Of a DNA stretch of 24,157 nt, positions 16,113 to 23,632 are shown in pieces; the stretch's first letter is position 1; every line of letters starts with the position of its first letter. Source of the DNA: Candidatus Omnitrophota bacterium. Its GTDB lineage: Bacteria; Omnitrophota; Gorgyraeia; Gygaellales; Profunditerraquicolaceae. Position numbers and translations under genes: made by a program. The stretch is taken from NCBI GenBank assembly GCA_028706895.1, contig JAQTVG010000001.1, positions 1 to 24,157 of the forward strand. Reading direction: 5' to 3'. Under the pieces are notes generated by a model that did no database searches, was not told the DNA's origin, and saw only the letters and a list, made by a program, of their open reading frames with translations.

Positions 16113-17143
16113 AGTGGAAGAATAACAGCATTAAGATAATTGACCAGACAAAGCTTCCTGCTAAGCTGGAGTATTTATATATCAGGGACCTGAAGGCCCT
16201 CTGGAATGCAATAAAGGAACTGAAGGTGCGCGGAGCCCCGGCCCTGGGCGCAGCTGCGGCGCTTGGTATATATTTGGGGATTAAAGATTATAAGGCGAAG
16301 AATTTAGCAGGGTTTAATAAGGAATTGCAAAAAATATCACGTTATATTGCTTCTTCGCGGCCAACGGCGAGGAATCTTTTTTGGGGTTTAGAAAGAATGA
16401 AGAATGTTGCCGTAAAAAACCAGGATAAACCGGTATCAGCTATAAAAGCAATGCTTTTTAAGGAAGCGCAAAAAGTAATCAAAGAAGATATGCTCGCCTG
16501 CCGCTTGATGGCGGGGTATGGCGCGAAATTGATTAAGAATAAAGATACAATATTGACTATTTGTAACGCAGGAATCCTGGCTACTATTGATTATGGCACG
16601 GCATTAGGCATAATATACAAGGCAAAAGAAGAAGGCAAGCGTTTAAAAGTTTATGCCTCTGAAACCCGGCCTTTGCTGCAGGGCGCCCGTTTAACTGCCT
16701 GGGAATTAAAGAAGAACAATATTGATGTTACTCTTATTTGTGACAATATGGCGGCAACATTAATGCAGCAGGGGAAAATAGATAAAGTGATCGCGGGTGC
16801 CGACAGGATTGCGGCAAACGGCGACGCTGCCAACAAAATAGGCACTTATAATCTGGCGGTCTTAAGCAGTTACCATAAGGTGCCTTTTTATATAGCAGCA
16901 CCAGCCTCAACATTTGACCTGAAGATTAAATCAGGGCGCGATATACCTATTGAAGAACGCAAAGCGCAGGAAGTCACGGAGTTATTTTTTAAAAGTCCTA
17001 TATCGGCTAAAGGCATAAAAGTATTTAACCCGGCTTTTGATGTGACACCGCACAACCTGATTACCGCGATTATTACGGACAAAGGCATTATCAGGCCGCC
17101 GTATATAACAAATATCGCAAAACAATTAAAGAAAAATAAATGA
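16094..17143 (+). CDS. mtnA: S-methyl-5-thioribose-1-phosphate isomerase
   Basis: MtnA converts methylthioribose-1-phosphate to methylthioribulose-1-phosphate in methionine salvage; it belongs to the eIF2B-like superfamily. In 349 residues one sees LKVRGAPALGAAAALG, SRPTARNLFWGLERM, the catalytic cysteine in TICNAGILAT, ETRPLLQGARLTAWEL, the catalytic aspartate in IAGADRIAANGDAANKIGTY, and FYIAAPASTFDL. These fit MtnA better than the ribose-1,5-bisphosphate isomerase or eIF2B relatives. No other methionine-salvage gene is in the window. A role in the related 5'-deoxyadenosine disposal route is therefore also possible. The ATG lies inside the TPR gene, and the stop overlaps thiL by four bases. 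Confidence 0.92.
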   Translation: MDIKTIEWKNNSIKIIDQTKLPAKLEYLYIRDLKALWNAIKELKVRGAPALGAAAALGIYLGIKDYKAKNLAGFNKELQKISRYIASSRPTARNLFWGLERMKNVAVKNQDKPVSAIKAMLFKEAQKVIKEDMLACRLMAGYGAKLIKNKDTILTICNAGILATIDYGTALGIIYKAKEEGKRLKVYASETRPLLQGARLTAWELKKNNIDVTLICDNMAATLMQQGKIDKVIAGADRIAANGDAANKIGTYNLAVLSSYHKVPFYIAAPASTFDLKIKSGRDIPIEERKAQEVTELFFKSPISAKGIKVFNPAFDVTPHNLITAIITDKGIIRPPYITNIAKQLKKNK

Positions 17144-18039
17144 CGCTGTTAAAAGATATCGGGGAATTCGGCTTGATTAGCAGGATAAGAAAATCAATAA
17201 AGACCGATGCCTCGGTTATAAAAGGTTCAGGCGATGATTGCGCGGTTTTAAAACTTGACAAAAACAGGTATCAGCTTTTTACCTGCGATATGATAGCAGA
17301 GGGAGTAGATTTTACGCTTAAAGATGGCCCGTATCTTATCGGTAGAAAGGCTTTGGCGGTTTCTATCAGTGATATTGCCGCTTGCGCAGGCCTGCCGCGT
17401 TATTGTGTTGTATCTCTGGGTATATCTAAACATACCCCGGTTAAATTTATAGATAAACTTCTTAAAGGTATTTTAACTATAGCCAAGAAATATAATGTTA
17501 ACCTTGTAGGCGGTGATATCAGCCGCGCAAAACAATTAACCATTGATGTGAGCATGCTGGGCGTTGTGGAGAAAAAGAATCTTGTATTAAGAAGCGGAGC
17601 CAGGGTGGGAGACGTTATTTTTGTTACGGGTAAACTCGGAGGCTCTATTCTGGGCAAGCACCTTAGCTTTACGCCGCGTTTAAAAGAAGCAAGGTTTTTG
17701 ACAAAGAATTTTAAGATAAATTCAATGATTGACATATCTGACGGCCTCACTCAGGACCTCGGTCATATCCTTGAAGAGAGCGAAAAAGGCGCGGTGATTT
17801 ACGCAGATTTAATCCCGGTAAGCAGGCAGGCACGTAACTTGAATGACGCGCTTTCTGCGGGCGAAGACTTTGAACTGCTTTTTACGATGCCTTTTAAAGA
17901 GGCAAAGAGGTTCCATAAGCGGGAGCTGCCCGGTTTTAAGGTTATCGGAGAAATCGTAGATAAGAAATATGGTTTCAGGTTGGTGGATAAACATGGTAAA
18001 GAAGAAGCTGTTAAGGCAAAAGGTTTCCGCCACTTTTAG
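17140..18039 (+). CDS. thiL: Thiamine-monophosphate kinase
   Basis: ThiL phosphorylates thiamine monophosphate to the active cofactor thiamine diphosphate. The 299 residues show GEFGLISRI at the N-terminus, then GSGDDCAVL, CDMIAEGVDF, RKALAVSISDIAACAG, LVGGDISRA, VTGKLGGS, MIDISDGLTQDLGHI and SAGEDFELLFTMP, the ordered PurM-like motifs of ThiL. The N-terminus overlaps mtnA by four bases. The TAG stop is itself the first three bases of the 85-nt palindrome that follows, so the element either inserted at the stop or now supplies it. The thiL-tsaE-tsaB order matches Bacillus thiL-ydiB-ydiC. Confidence 0.95.
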   Translation: MTLLKDIGEFGLISRIRKSIKTDASVIKGSGDDCAVLKLDKNRYQLFTCDMIAEGVDFTLKDGPYLIGRKALAVSISDIAACAGLPRYCVVSLGISKHTPVKFIDKLLKGILTIAKKYNVNLVGGDISRAKQLTIDVSMLGVVEKKNLVLRSGARVGDVIFVTGKLGGSILGKHLSFTPRLKEARFLTKNFKINSMIDISDGLTQDLGHILEESEKGAVIYADLIPVSRQARNLNDALSAGEDFELLFTMPFKEAKRFHKRELPGFKVIGEIVDKKYGFRLVDKHGKEEAVKAKGFRHF

Positions 18040-18121
18040 GGACGGTTCTCATTTACGGTTAAAAGTGTCCCTTTTAAATCGTAACGGGGACAGTTTTAAC
18101 CGTGTTTCAGAACCGTCCCTA
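18037..18121. repeat. 85-nt REP/MITE-like palindrome between thiL and tsaE
   Basis: This is a nearly symmetrical inverted repeat. The outer arms, TAGGGACGGTTCT (18037-18049) and AGAACCGTCCCTA (18109-18121), are perfectly complementary over 13 bases. After a 5-nt internal loop on each side come ACGGTTAAAA and TTTTAACCGT (10 bases), then TGTCCC and GGGACA, around a central loop of about 15 bases. Such GGGAC-rich palindromes resemble repeats mobilised by IS200/RAYT-type transposases; that link is inference. It includes the thiL stop codon and ends seven bases before the tsaE ATG. It could form a strong mRNA hairpin, but no T-run marks it as a terminator. Confidence 0.85.
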
Positions 18122-18128
18122 ATGTAGA

Positions 18129-18599
18129 ATGAAAATAATTTCTAAATCAGCTAACGACACTTTAAATATAGGCAAGGCAATAGCAAAAAGCCTGCGAAAG
18201 GCAGATATCATCTGCTTATTCGGTGAGCTAGGTTCGGGTAAGACCGTATTAACTAAGGGCATTGCTTCGGGGCTTGGAATTAAAAAAAACAAAGTTATAA
18301 GCCCGTCATTTGTCCTAATTCGCCAATATGATTCAGCTAGGATACCGTTTTACCATTTTGACCTTTATAGATTAGATACGCCGGAAGATATCCTTGCTTT
18401 AGGATACGAAGAATATCTCTATGATGACGGAGTGACCGTAATTGAATGGGCAGATAGATTAAAATATATCCTGCCGAAGGAATATTTAAAGATAAGCTTG
18501 CGCGTTGACTCTACTTTAGGCAGGTCGCTTGAATTTAGCGCGTTCGGTAAACGCTATAAAGAACTCTTGGGTGAAATCTATGAAAATCTTAGGCATTGA
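18129..18599 (+). CDS. tsaE: tRNA t6A biosynthesis ATPase TsaE
   Basis: TsaE is the small ATPase of the TsaBDE complex that makes N6-threonylcarbamoyladenosine at position 37 of ANN-decoding tRNAs. The 156 residues contain Walker A GELGSGKT (32-39), ISPSFVLIRQY (switch region, usually SPTF), YHFDLYRL, and GVTVIEWADRL near the C-terminus. The start at 18129 follows seven bases after the palindrome, with no obvious Shine-Dalgarno. Expression therefore probably depends on read-through from thiL. It overlaps tsaB by 20 bases. The catalytic partner gene tsaD is not in the window. Confidence 0.94.
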   Translation: MKIISKSANDTLNIGKAIAKSLRKADIICLFGELGSGKTVLTKGIASGLGIKKNKVISPSFVLIRQYDSARIPFYHFDLYRLDTPEDILALGYEEYLYDDGVTVIEWADRLKYILPKEYLKISLRVDSTLGRSLEFSAFGKRYKELLGEIYENLRH

Positions 18600-19257
18600 T
18601 ACAAGCACCAGGTTTTTGTGCATTGGCATCTACGATGGCAGCAGGATTTATGAGTATAATCTGGACCTGAACAGGAACCTTTCGGCCTTGCTTACGCCGA
18701 CTATAAACAGGATTCTAAACGCCCTGGGTTGGCAGGCAAGTGATATTGATTATTTTGCCTGCGGCTTGGGCCCGGGGTCTTTCACGGGTATGCGCGTAGG
18801 AATAGCCGCTATAAAGGGCCTCGCATTTTCTTTAAATAAGCCGGTTGTGGGCATACCTACTTTAGACATATTAGCTAAAAATGCCTCAATCCACGGCGCA
18901 TATGTTATACCTGTTGTTGACGCAAAAAGGAACCTCATCTATACCAGCATTTATAGAAACAAAGATGCCGGAGTCAAACGTATAAAACCATATATGCTTT
19001 TGACCGCAGATGAATTTATTAAAAAGGCCAAGATTAAGGGAGAAGCGGTAATATTGGGCGATGCGGTTAACCTATATAAACAAAAGCTCCTGGCGGGCAT
19101 GAAGAGAATTATGATTTTGGATAAGGATTACTGGTATCCCCGCGCAGGCAATATTATTAATTTAGCCATAGAAAGAATCAAGGATAAGAAGATAAATAAC
19201 GCCTTTGATATTGAGCCTATTTATCTTTATCCTAAAGAATGCCAGGTCAGAAAATGA
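18580..19257 (+). CDS. tsaB: tRNA t6A biosynthesis protein TsaB
   Basis: TsaB is the non-catalytic ASKHA-fold partner of TsaD in t6A synthesis. I place the start at the ATG at 18580, giving 225 residues that begin MKILGIDTSTR, as the family does. The frame is also open upstream to a TTG at 18529, but that would add 17 residues with no family counterpart. Family motifs include DTST, ACGLGPGSFTGMRVGIAAIKGLAF and VVDAKRNLIYTSIY. The C-terminal part is shorter and more variable, as usual. It overlaps tsaE by 20 bases and alr by four (ATGA) if alr starts at 19254. Confidence 0.93.
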   Translation: MKILGIDTSTRFLCIGIYDGSRIYEYNLDLNRNLSALLTPTINRILNALGWQASDIDYFACGLGPGSFTGMRVGIAAIKGLAFSLNKPVVGIPTLDILAKNASIHGAYVIPVVDAKRNLIYTSIYRNKDAGVKRIKPYMLLTADEFIKKAKIKGEAVILGDAVNLYKQKLLAGMKRIMILDKDYWYPRAGNIINLAIERIKDKKINNAFDIEPIYLYPKECQVRK

Positions 19258-20372
19258 AAAACAATATAATCGGTTACAGGCCAACCTGGGCTGAGGTCAA
19301 TTTGCGTAACCTGGCATACAATTTTAGCCAGATAAAAAAAATACTGGCGCCAAAAACCATGATGATGGTTTGCGTCAAAGCAGATGCCTATGGGCACGGT
19401 TTGATACCGATAAGTAAAAAATTAGTATCATGTGGTGTAGATTATCTGGGAGTTGCTTCAATTGACGAAGGCATAAAATTAAGAGAGGCGGGTATAAATG
19501 TGCCTGTTTTAATATTAGGCCTTATATTAAAGAAAGATATCCAGCCTTTATTTAAATACAGGCTTACCGCTACCGTCTGCGACGAAGAATTGGCCCGCGC
19601 ATTAAACAATAAAGCAAAGTTATCGGGCGCTCCCATAAGTGTGCATATCAAGGTTGATACAGGAATGGGCAGGATCGGGGTTTTACATCAGGATGCCCAT
19701 AAGCTTTTAAGAAAAATACACAAATTGAAATTTATAAATATAGAAGGCATATTCACGCATTTTGCTTTTGCGGATATGAACAGGGATTTTACGCTATACC
19801 AGATAGATTTATTTAACCGCTTAATTGATAAATTGGGCAAAGAGGGAATCCGCGCGCCTTTAATCCACGCGGCAAACAGCATGGGTGTTATCGGTTACAA
19901 GAACAGCCATTTTAACATGGTTAGGCCCGGCCTTGCGGTTTACGGCCTACAGCCTAAAAAGAACCTGAAGACGGCGCTTAGGCCCGTATTAAGTTTAAAA
20001 ACAAAAATTTTATTTAAGAAGAGATTGCCCGGGGGTTATGGTATAAGTTACGGGCATGATTACTTTACTAAAAAAGACACCACAATCGTGACTCTGCCTA
20101 TTGGTTATGGAGATGGCTATCCGCGCAACTTGTCAAATTGCGCGCCGGTCCTGATAAGAGGCAGGCGTTTCAAAATAAGCGGAAGAATATGCATGGACCA
20201 GATAATGGTGGATGTGGGGAACTTTAAAGTTAAAGTAGGCGATGAAGTTGTATTTATCGGCTCTCAGGGTAAAAACAAAATTACTGCCGAAGAATTGGCC
20301 CAGCTTGCCGATACTATTCCCTATGAAATTGTTTGTGGTTTGGGCAGCCGCGTGCCGAGGATTTATATTTGA
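19254..20372 (+). CDS. alr: Alanine racemase
   Basis: Alr is a PLP enzyme that interconverts L- and D-alanine for peptidoglycan. With the start at 19254 the protein has 372 residues, the PLP lysine is K42 (CVKADAYGHG) and the catalytic tyrosine is Y266 (GYGISYGH). Other motifs are HIKVDTGMGRIG, HAANSMG, GYGDGYPR and ICMDQIMVDV. An ATG at 19239 (five residues earlier) is possible, but 19254 gives the ATGA overlap common in this operon and has AGGT about eight bases upstream. It is the last gene of the plus-strand run. Its stop is one base from the stop of lptG on the other strand, with no terminator visible between. Confidence 0.95.
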   Translation: MKNNIIGYRPTWAEVNLRNLAYNFSQIKKILAPKTMMMVCVKADAYGHGLIPISKKLVSCGVDYLGVASIDEGIKLREAGINVPVLILGLILKKDIQPLFKYRLTATVCDEELARALNNKAKLSGAPISVHIKVDTGMGRIGVLHQDAHKLLRKIHKLKFINIEGIFTHFAFADMNRDFTLYQIDLFNRLIDKLGKEGIRAPLIHAANSMGVIGYKNSHFNMVRPGLAVYGLQPKKNLKTALRPVLSLKTKILFKKRLPGGYGISYGHDYFTKKDTTIVTLPIGYGDGYPRNLSNCAPVLIRGRRFKISGRICMDQIMVDVGNFKVKVGDEVVFIGSQGKNKITAEELAQLADTIPYEIVCGLGSRVPRIYI

Positions 20373-20373
20373 T

Positions 20374-21474
20374 TTACGGAAGGGAGCGTATTAGAAGTAT
20401 GGCTGCGGTGAATGCTACTATATGGCTAAAAAAAGCTGCCAGGAATGGCGGAAAGACGCCCCCCTTACCGAGGGCCAGGCTCACAGCATTAAGCACGTAA
20501 TAGAAAAATCCTACCATAATTGATAAACCTACCGAAGACATACCTGTCGCGCGTTTTTTCATCATCATGGAGAAGGGTATCCCGATAAGAATAATTATTA
20601 TGCTTGTAAGGGGCGATGCGAACCTGGCGAAGAGGTCAACCTTCATGTTTCTTATTACAGTGACTGCTCCGCTCTTGGCTAATTTGTCAATATAGCTTTG
20701 TAATTGCGCTATAGTCATATAATCCGGGCGCAATATCTGGTGCAGGAAATCGTGCGGAGACTCCGGTATATCCATTATTTCTTCTTCCTGGTATTTGGGT
20801 TCTTCTTTTATCTGCACGTGTTCGTCAAAGGCATAAGTGATGCATTGATAAAAGGTCCATTGCCCGTCTTTATAAACCCCTTTATTCGCTACGATTTTCT
20901 TGGTTATATTTTGTTTTTCGTCGTGCTCCAGGATAATTATGCCTTCCATGGTATTGGTGCTAAGGTGGAACTTATTTACAAAGAATAGCCTGTTTTTTAA
21001 CCCGTACATGGACAGGTTAGTGATAATATCCTGTTTTTTGTCTTTATTTTTCCTTGATTCGGCATCCATTTGTTTTTTGATATTCTCTGTCAGATTCATT
21101 GAAGAAGGCACGAACCTGTCATTGACCCAGAATACACACGCGCTGATTATGACGCCGAATATAATTACGGTTTTAGTTATCTGGAATATGCTCATGCCTG
21201 CCGAGCGCATGGCGATGAGTTCATTGCTGCGGTTTAATTTTCCGAGAGTATAGAGCGTGCTTAAGAGACAGGCGATGGGGGAGACCTGGACGAATATAAT
21301 AGGTAAATATGCCGCGTAATACCTTAGTAATATATCTATATTGGCTTTTTGTTTCAGGATTTCGTCTAAGTTGGAGAATACATCTATGATAATATACAGG
21401 AAGAGGAATGTAAAAAGGCATTGAAAGAAGAGGGCAAGGACTGATTTTAATATATAGCGGTCTAAGATGCGCAT
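20374..21474 (-). CDS. lptG: LPS export permease LptG
   Basis: LptG is one of the two YjgP/YjgQ-family permeases that, with the LptB ATPase, extract lipopolysaccharide from the inner membrane. The 366-residue protein has two membrane helices near the N-terminus, a third and fourth around residues 60-120, a long periplasmic beta-jellyroll segment (about 125-265) and three C-terminal helices. Visible landmarks are MRILDRYILKSVLALFF, ELIAMRSAGMS and WVNDRFVPSSM, the family's conserved cytoplasmic-loop pattern. The start overlaps lptF by 13 bases. The assignment as LptG and not LptF rests on gene order and the N-terminal pattern, so the F/G labels could be swapped. It implies an LPS-like outer-membrane lipid. 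Confidence 0.88.
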   Translation of the reverse strand: MRILDRYILKSVLALFFQCLFTFLFLYIIIDVFSNLDEILKQKANIDILLRYYAAYLPIIFVQVSPIACLLSTLYTLGKLNRSNELIAMRSAGMSIFQITKTVIIFGVIISACVFWVNDRFVPSSMNLTENIKKQMDAESRKNKDKKQDIITNLSMYGLKNRLFFVNKFHLSTNTMEGIIILEHDEKQNITKKIVANKGVYKDGQWTFYQCITYAFDEHVQIKEEPKYQEEEIMDIPESPHDFLHQILRPDYMTIAQLQSYIDKLAKSGAVTVIRNMKVDLFARFASPLTSIIIILIGIPFSMMMKKRATGMSSVGLSIMVGFFYYVLNAVSLALGKGGVFPPFLAAFFSHIVAFTAAILLIRSLP

Positions 21475-22559
21475 AATCTATAGGTTAAAAACGCTCCGAT
21501 TGACCCTAGTATAATATTGGGTATCCACATTGCGATTCTGGGGTTGATAACGCCTTGCATGCTCAGGGCCTCGGAGCCAAGCAGCATAAGGTAATATACG
21601 CCTACAGTAAGAAATGCTATCCCGAAATTAATTGATTTTTCGCGGCGGCGCGTAATTATTGCCAGGGGTATGCCAAATAGCATCAGCACAAAGCAGGAGA
21701 AAGCAAGTGACACTTTTTCATTTATTTCAGTAATAAGGGGTGCCGGGTCAATACCTTCTTTTTCTATTTTCTTGATTTCATTTCTTAGTTCTTTTATGGT
21801 CATATCCTTGGGTTTTTTTTCAATCTTGCCTTTGTTCTGCATCTGGCCTAAATTAAGCGACATGAAATAGGTCTTGAAGTTTAATTTGAAGAAATTACTG
21901 GGGTTTTCGGGGTCGGGCTCATCAGATGTGCCTTCCATGAGCTTTAGTTTAATCATGTTTTTCTCGGGCAGGGCGATAAATTCTCCTCTTTTTGCCACAA
22001 TGGTGCGGGCGGATTTATTCTCGCCTTGCGGTTCATATATACGAATGTTGGTCATCTTGTTGCCGTCTATGCGGTATATGAACAAGATATATTTTTCAAA
22101 GGAATTAATAAATATTCCTGGCTCAAGGGCGGCAGTGGGATTTTTTACGCCTATCTCCATTATTGTTTTCCTGGAAGCAAAATGCGCGTAAGGTATGACG
22201 CGGTCGTTAAATATGACCAGAACAAGGCTTAACATTAAGCCGACAGTAAGCAGGGGCATTATCAGGCTAAACAGGTGTATGCCGCTTGCCCGTATGGTTG
22301 TAATTTCGTTGTCGCTTGAGAACCTGCCTAAAGACAGAAGTACAGCAGTTAATACGGAAATAGGCAGGGTATAAGTTAATAGATAAGGGACCATAAATAA
22401 GAGGAGCTTGGAGACGTGGACTATATCAACGCCTTTATTAATGACCATATCGGCGATTTTGATGAGGTTTCCCAGTATCATTACAAATGTAAGCACGCCC
22501 AGCGCCAAAAATAATGGGCCGATAAATTCTTTTAAGAAATAATTGCGCAGTATTCTCAT
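21462..22559 (-). CDS. lptF: LPS export permease LptF
   Basis: This is the second YjgP/YjgQ-type permease, paralogous to its downstream neighbour: 365 residues with the same six-helix plus periplasmic-domain layout. Seen are MRILRNYFLKEFIGPLFLAL, NEITTIRASGIHLF, FNDRVIPYAHF and AALEPGIFINSFEKYILFI, the last typical of LptF. A lysine-rich stretch (MQNKGKIEKKPKDMTIKEL) precedes the C-terminal helices. It starts eight bases after comF ends and overlaps lptG by 13, so the three are read as one operon. The ATPase lptB and the bridge proteins LptA and LptC are not in the window. Confidence 0.88.
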   Translation of the reverse strand: MRILRNYFLKEFIGPLFLALGVLTFVMILGNLIKIADMVINKGVDIVHVSKLLLFMVPYLLTYTLPISVLTAVLLSLGRFSSDNEITTIRASGIHLFSLIMPLLTVGLMLSLVLVIFNDRVIPYAHFASRKTIMEIGVKNPTAALEPGIFINSFEKYILFIYRIDGNKMTNIRIYEPQGENKSARTIVAKRGEFIALPEKNMIKLKLMEGTSDEPDPENPSNFFKLNFKTYFMSLNLGQMQNKGKIEKKPKDMTIKELRNEIKKIEKEGIDPAPLITEINEKVSLAFSCFVLMLFGIPLAIITRRREKSINFGIAFLTVGVYYLMLLGSEALSMQGVINPRIAMWIPNIILGSIGAFLTYRLCAS

Positions 22560-22566
22560 TGGTCTT

Positions 22567-23298
22567 TTAATTAGCCAGGGTTAAAACGAATACGATACCT
22601 GCTCCGGCGTCTTTTAATGAACGGGCCGCTTCTGAACAGGTAGCGCCTGTAGTTAATACGTCATCAACCAGCAAAATATTTTTTCCTTTTATACCCTCTT
22701 TTTTATTTACCGTGAAACTATCCATTACATTTAAGAAACGCTCGCCTGTTTCTAATTCTGTCTGCGTTTTTGTCGGGCGCAGGCGGCTTAAGGCATCGGT
22801 GGATATTTGTTTGTTAAACTTACGGCAGATATGCTCGCTTAGGATTTGCGCCTGGTTAAATTCCCTTTCGCGTAACCTTGCTTTGTGTAATGGCACAGGC
22901 ATGATTAAATCCAGCATATCCATCGGCAGGTTGTATTCTTCTATAAATTCTGTCATTAATCCGGTTAAAATATGGCCAAGGTAGTCTTTGCCTTGATATT
23001 TAAATGCGTGGATTAATTCTTTAATCGTGCCTTCATATATGCAAGGGCTGAAGGCGCGGTCAAAATGCAGTTGTTTTCTTCTGCAGGCAGCGCAGACATT
23101 ATGCGTAACGGGTTTTTTGAGGTGCCTGCCGCAAGAGAAGCAGAAGGGGGGCGGGTTCTTTTTAATCTTGCCCCAGCATTCTATACATACAAAGTTATCT
23201 GCGCGCTCTTGTCTATCCAGTTGCTTTTTGCAGACAAGGCATGTCTTGGGATACATAATATCCGTCAGGACACCTAAAAACCTGCGCAACATATGCAT
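22567..23298 (-). CDS. comF: ComF family protein
   Basis: This is a phosphoribosyltransferase-fold protein of the ComF/GntX family, needed for DNA uptake in naturally competent bacteria and proposed to assist single-strand DNA transport. The 243 residues hold four CxxC pairs (C20/C23, C38/C41, C53/C56, C69/C72) that form a zinc-finger N-terminus. FDRAFSPCIYEGTIKELIHAFKY follows, then PVPLHKARLREREFNQA, the block RLRPTKTQTEL and the PRPP loop ILLVDDVLTTGAT. The first ATG is 23298, but a promoter ends right before it, so transcription probably begins near the third codon. Translation may then start at the second ATG (23292) on a leaderless message. It heads the comF-lptF-lptG operon. Confidence 0.93.
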   Translation of the reverse strand: MHMLRRFLGVLTDIMYPKTCLVCKKQLDRQERADNFVCIECWGKIKKNPPPFCFSCGRHLKKPVTHNVCAACRRKQLHFDRAFSPCIYEGTIKELIHAFKYQGKDYLGHILTGLMTEFIEEYNLPMDMLDLIMPVPLHKARLREREFNQAQILSEHICRKFNKQISTDALSRLRPTKTQTELETGERFLNVMDSFTVNKKEGIKGKNILLVDDVLTTGATCSEAARSLKDAGAGIVFVLTLAN

Positions 23299-23327
23299 AT
23301 GATAACAATTAAAACAAGATTTGTCAA
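23299..23327 (-). promoter_or_regulatory. Promoter of comF-lptF-lptG abutting the start codon
   Basis: On the minus strand a perfect -35 box TTGACA (23327-23322) is followed by a 17-nt spacer and a -10 box TATCAT (23304-23299). The next base begins the first comF ATG. The usual start of transcription, about seven bases past the -10 box, would fall at or near the second in-frame ATG (23292). No Shine-Dalgarno precedes either ATG. The boxes are seen; promoter activity is inferred. Confidence 0.72.
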
Positions 23328-23338
23328 ACCATTCAATA

Positions 23339-23391
23339 AGAGACGATTTCCGAAGATATCGGTAAGATTATTAACCTAGGAAATTGTCTCT
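23339..23391. repeat. Imperfect hairpin between comF and the pilin gene
   Basis: AGAGACGATTTCC (23339-23351) and GGAAATTGTCTCT (23379-23391) are complementary at 12 of 13 positions, with a G-T wobble at the other. The 27-nt loop contains a smaller CCGA/TCGG pair. No T-run follows on either strand, so a terminator is unlikely. It lies upstream of both divergent genes, 20 bases from the structured repeat copy 2, and may be a separate repeat or part of a composite element. Confidence 0.6.
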
Positions 23392-23410
23392 GACAATCGA
23401 TAGATAGAAT

Positions 23411-23574
23411 TTTTAGCGGCTGCCAAGGCTGTTTTCTCCCAGCACCGCTCGATTTTCCCCACCGTGGAAAATCTCGCTTGGATTTTCTGCTCGCTCTCAC
23501 TGATATCCTGATAGCGGGTGAACCTGGCCGCTCGCATAAACTACATGCTGTCCGAAAACAGCCTTGCCATCCGC
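23411..23574 (-). repeat. Structured dispersed repeat, copy 2 (between comF and pilin)
   Basis: Read on the minus strand this matches copy 1 (9512-9679). Core blocks of 27, 13, 14 and 21 bases are identical, and the total length is the same to within one base between the GCGG and CCGC ends (159 against 160). The terminal stem is stronger here, about 19 of 21 pairs, and differs from copy 1 by swapped base pairs. The inner GATTTTCC/GGAAAATC hairpin and the CAGCA/TGCTG pair are kept; the GTTTATGC stem is weaker. It fills the centre of the 372-nt gap between comF and the pilin gene and ends 21 bases before the pilin -35 box. Confidence 0.8.
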
Positions 23575-23595
23575 GAACAAACATCCCAAATTCGC

Positions 23596-23623
23596 TTGAC
23601 AATATATTCCATTTTGTTATATT
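23596..23623 (+). promoter_or_regulatory. Putative promoter of the pilin gene
   Basis: A perfect -35 TTGACA (23596-23601) is followed by a 16-nt spacer and TATATT (23618-23623). A better -10 sequence, TATAAT at 23629-23634, lies too far away (27 nt) to pair with the same -35 but could serve another sigma factor or start. The boxes are seen; activity is inferred. Confidence 0.6.
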
Positions 23624-23632
23624 GAATATATA

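Noticed and set aside
18037..18121. Palindrome as an intrinsic terminator of thiL
   Set aside because: The stem is strong but no T-run follows the right arm, and tsaE, tsaB and alr downstream have no other visible promoter.
18529..18579. TTG start giving a 17-residue extension to TsaB
   Set aside because: The family begins at MKILGIDTST, which has its own ATG at 18580; the extension overlaps tsaE coding and matches nothing.
23339..23391. Hairpin as a terminator
   Set aside because: It lies upstream of both divergent genes and lacks a T-run on either strand.
23411..23574. CRISPR or tRNA-like array in the comF-pilin gap
   Set aside because: There are no regularly spaced direct repeats, and the internal helices do not give a tRNA T-arm, anticodon arm or CCA end.
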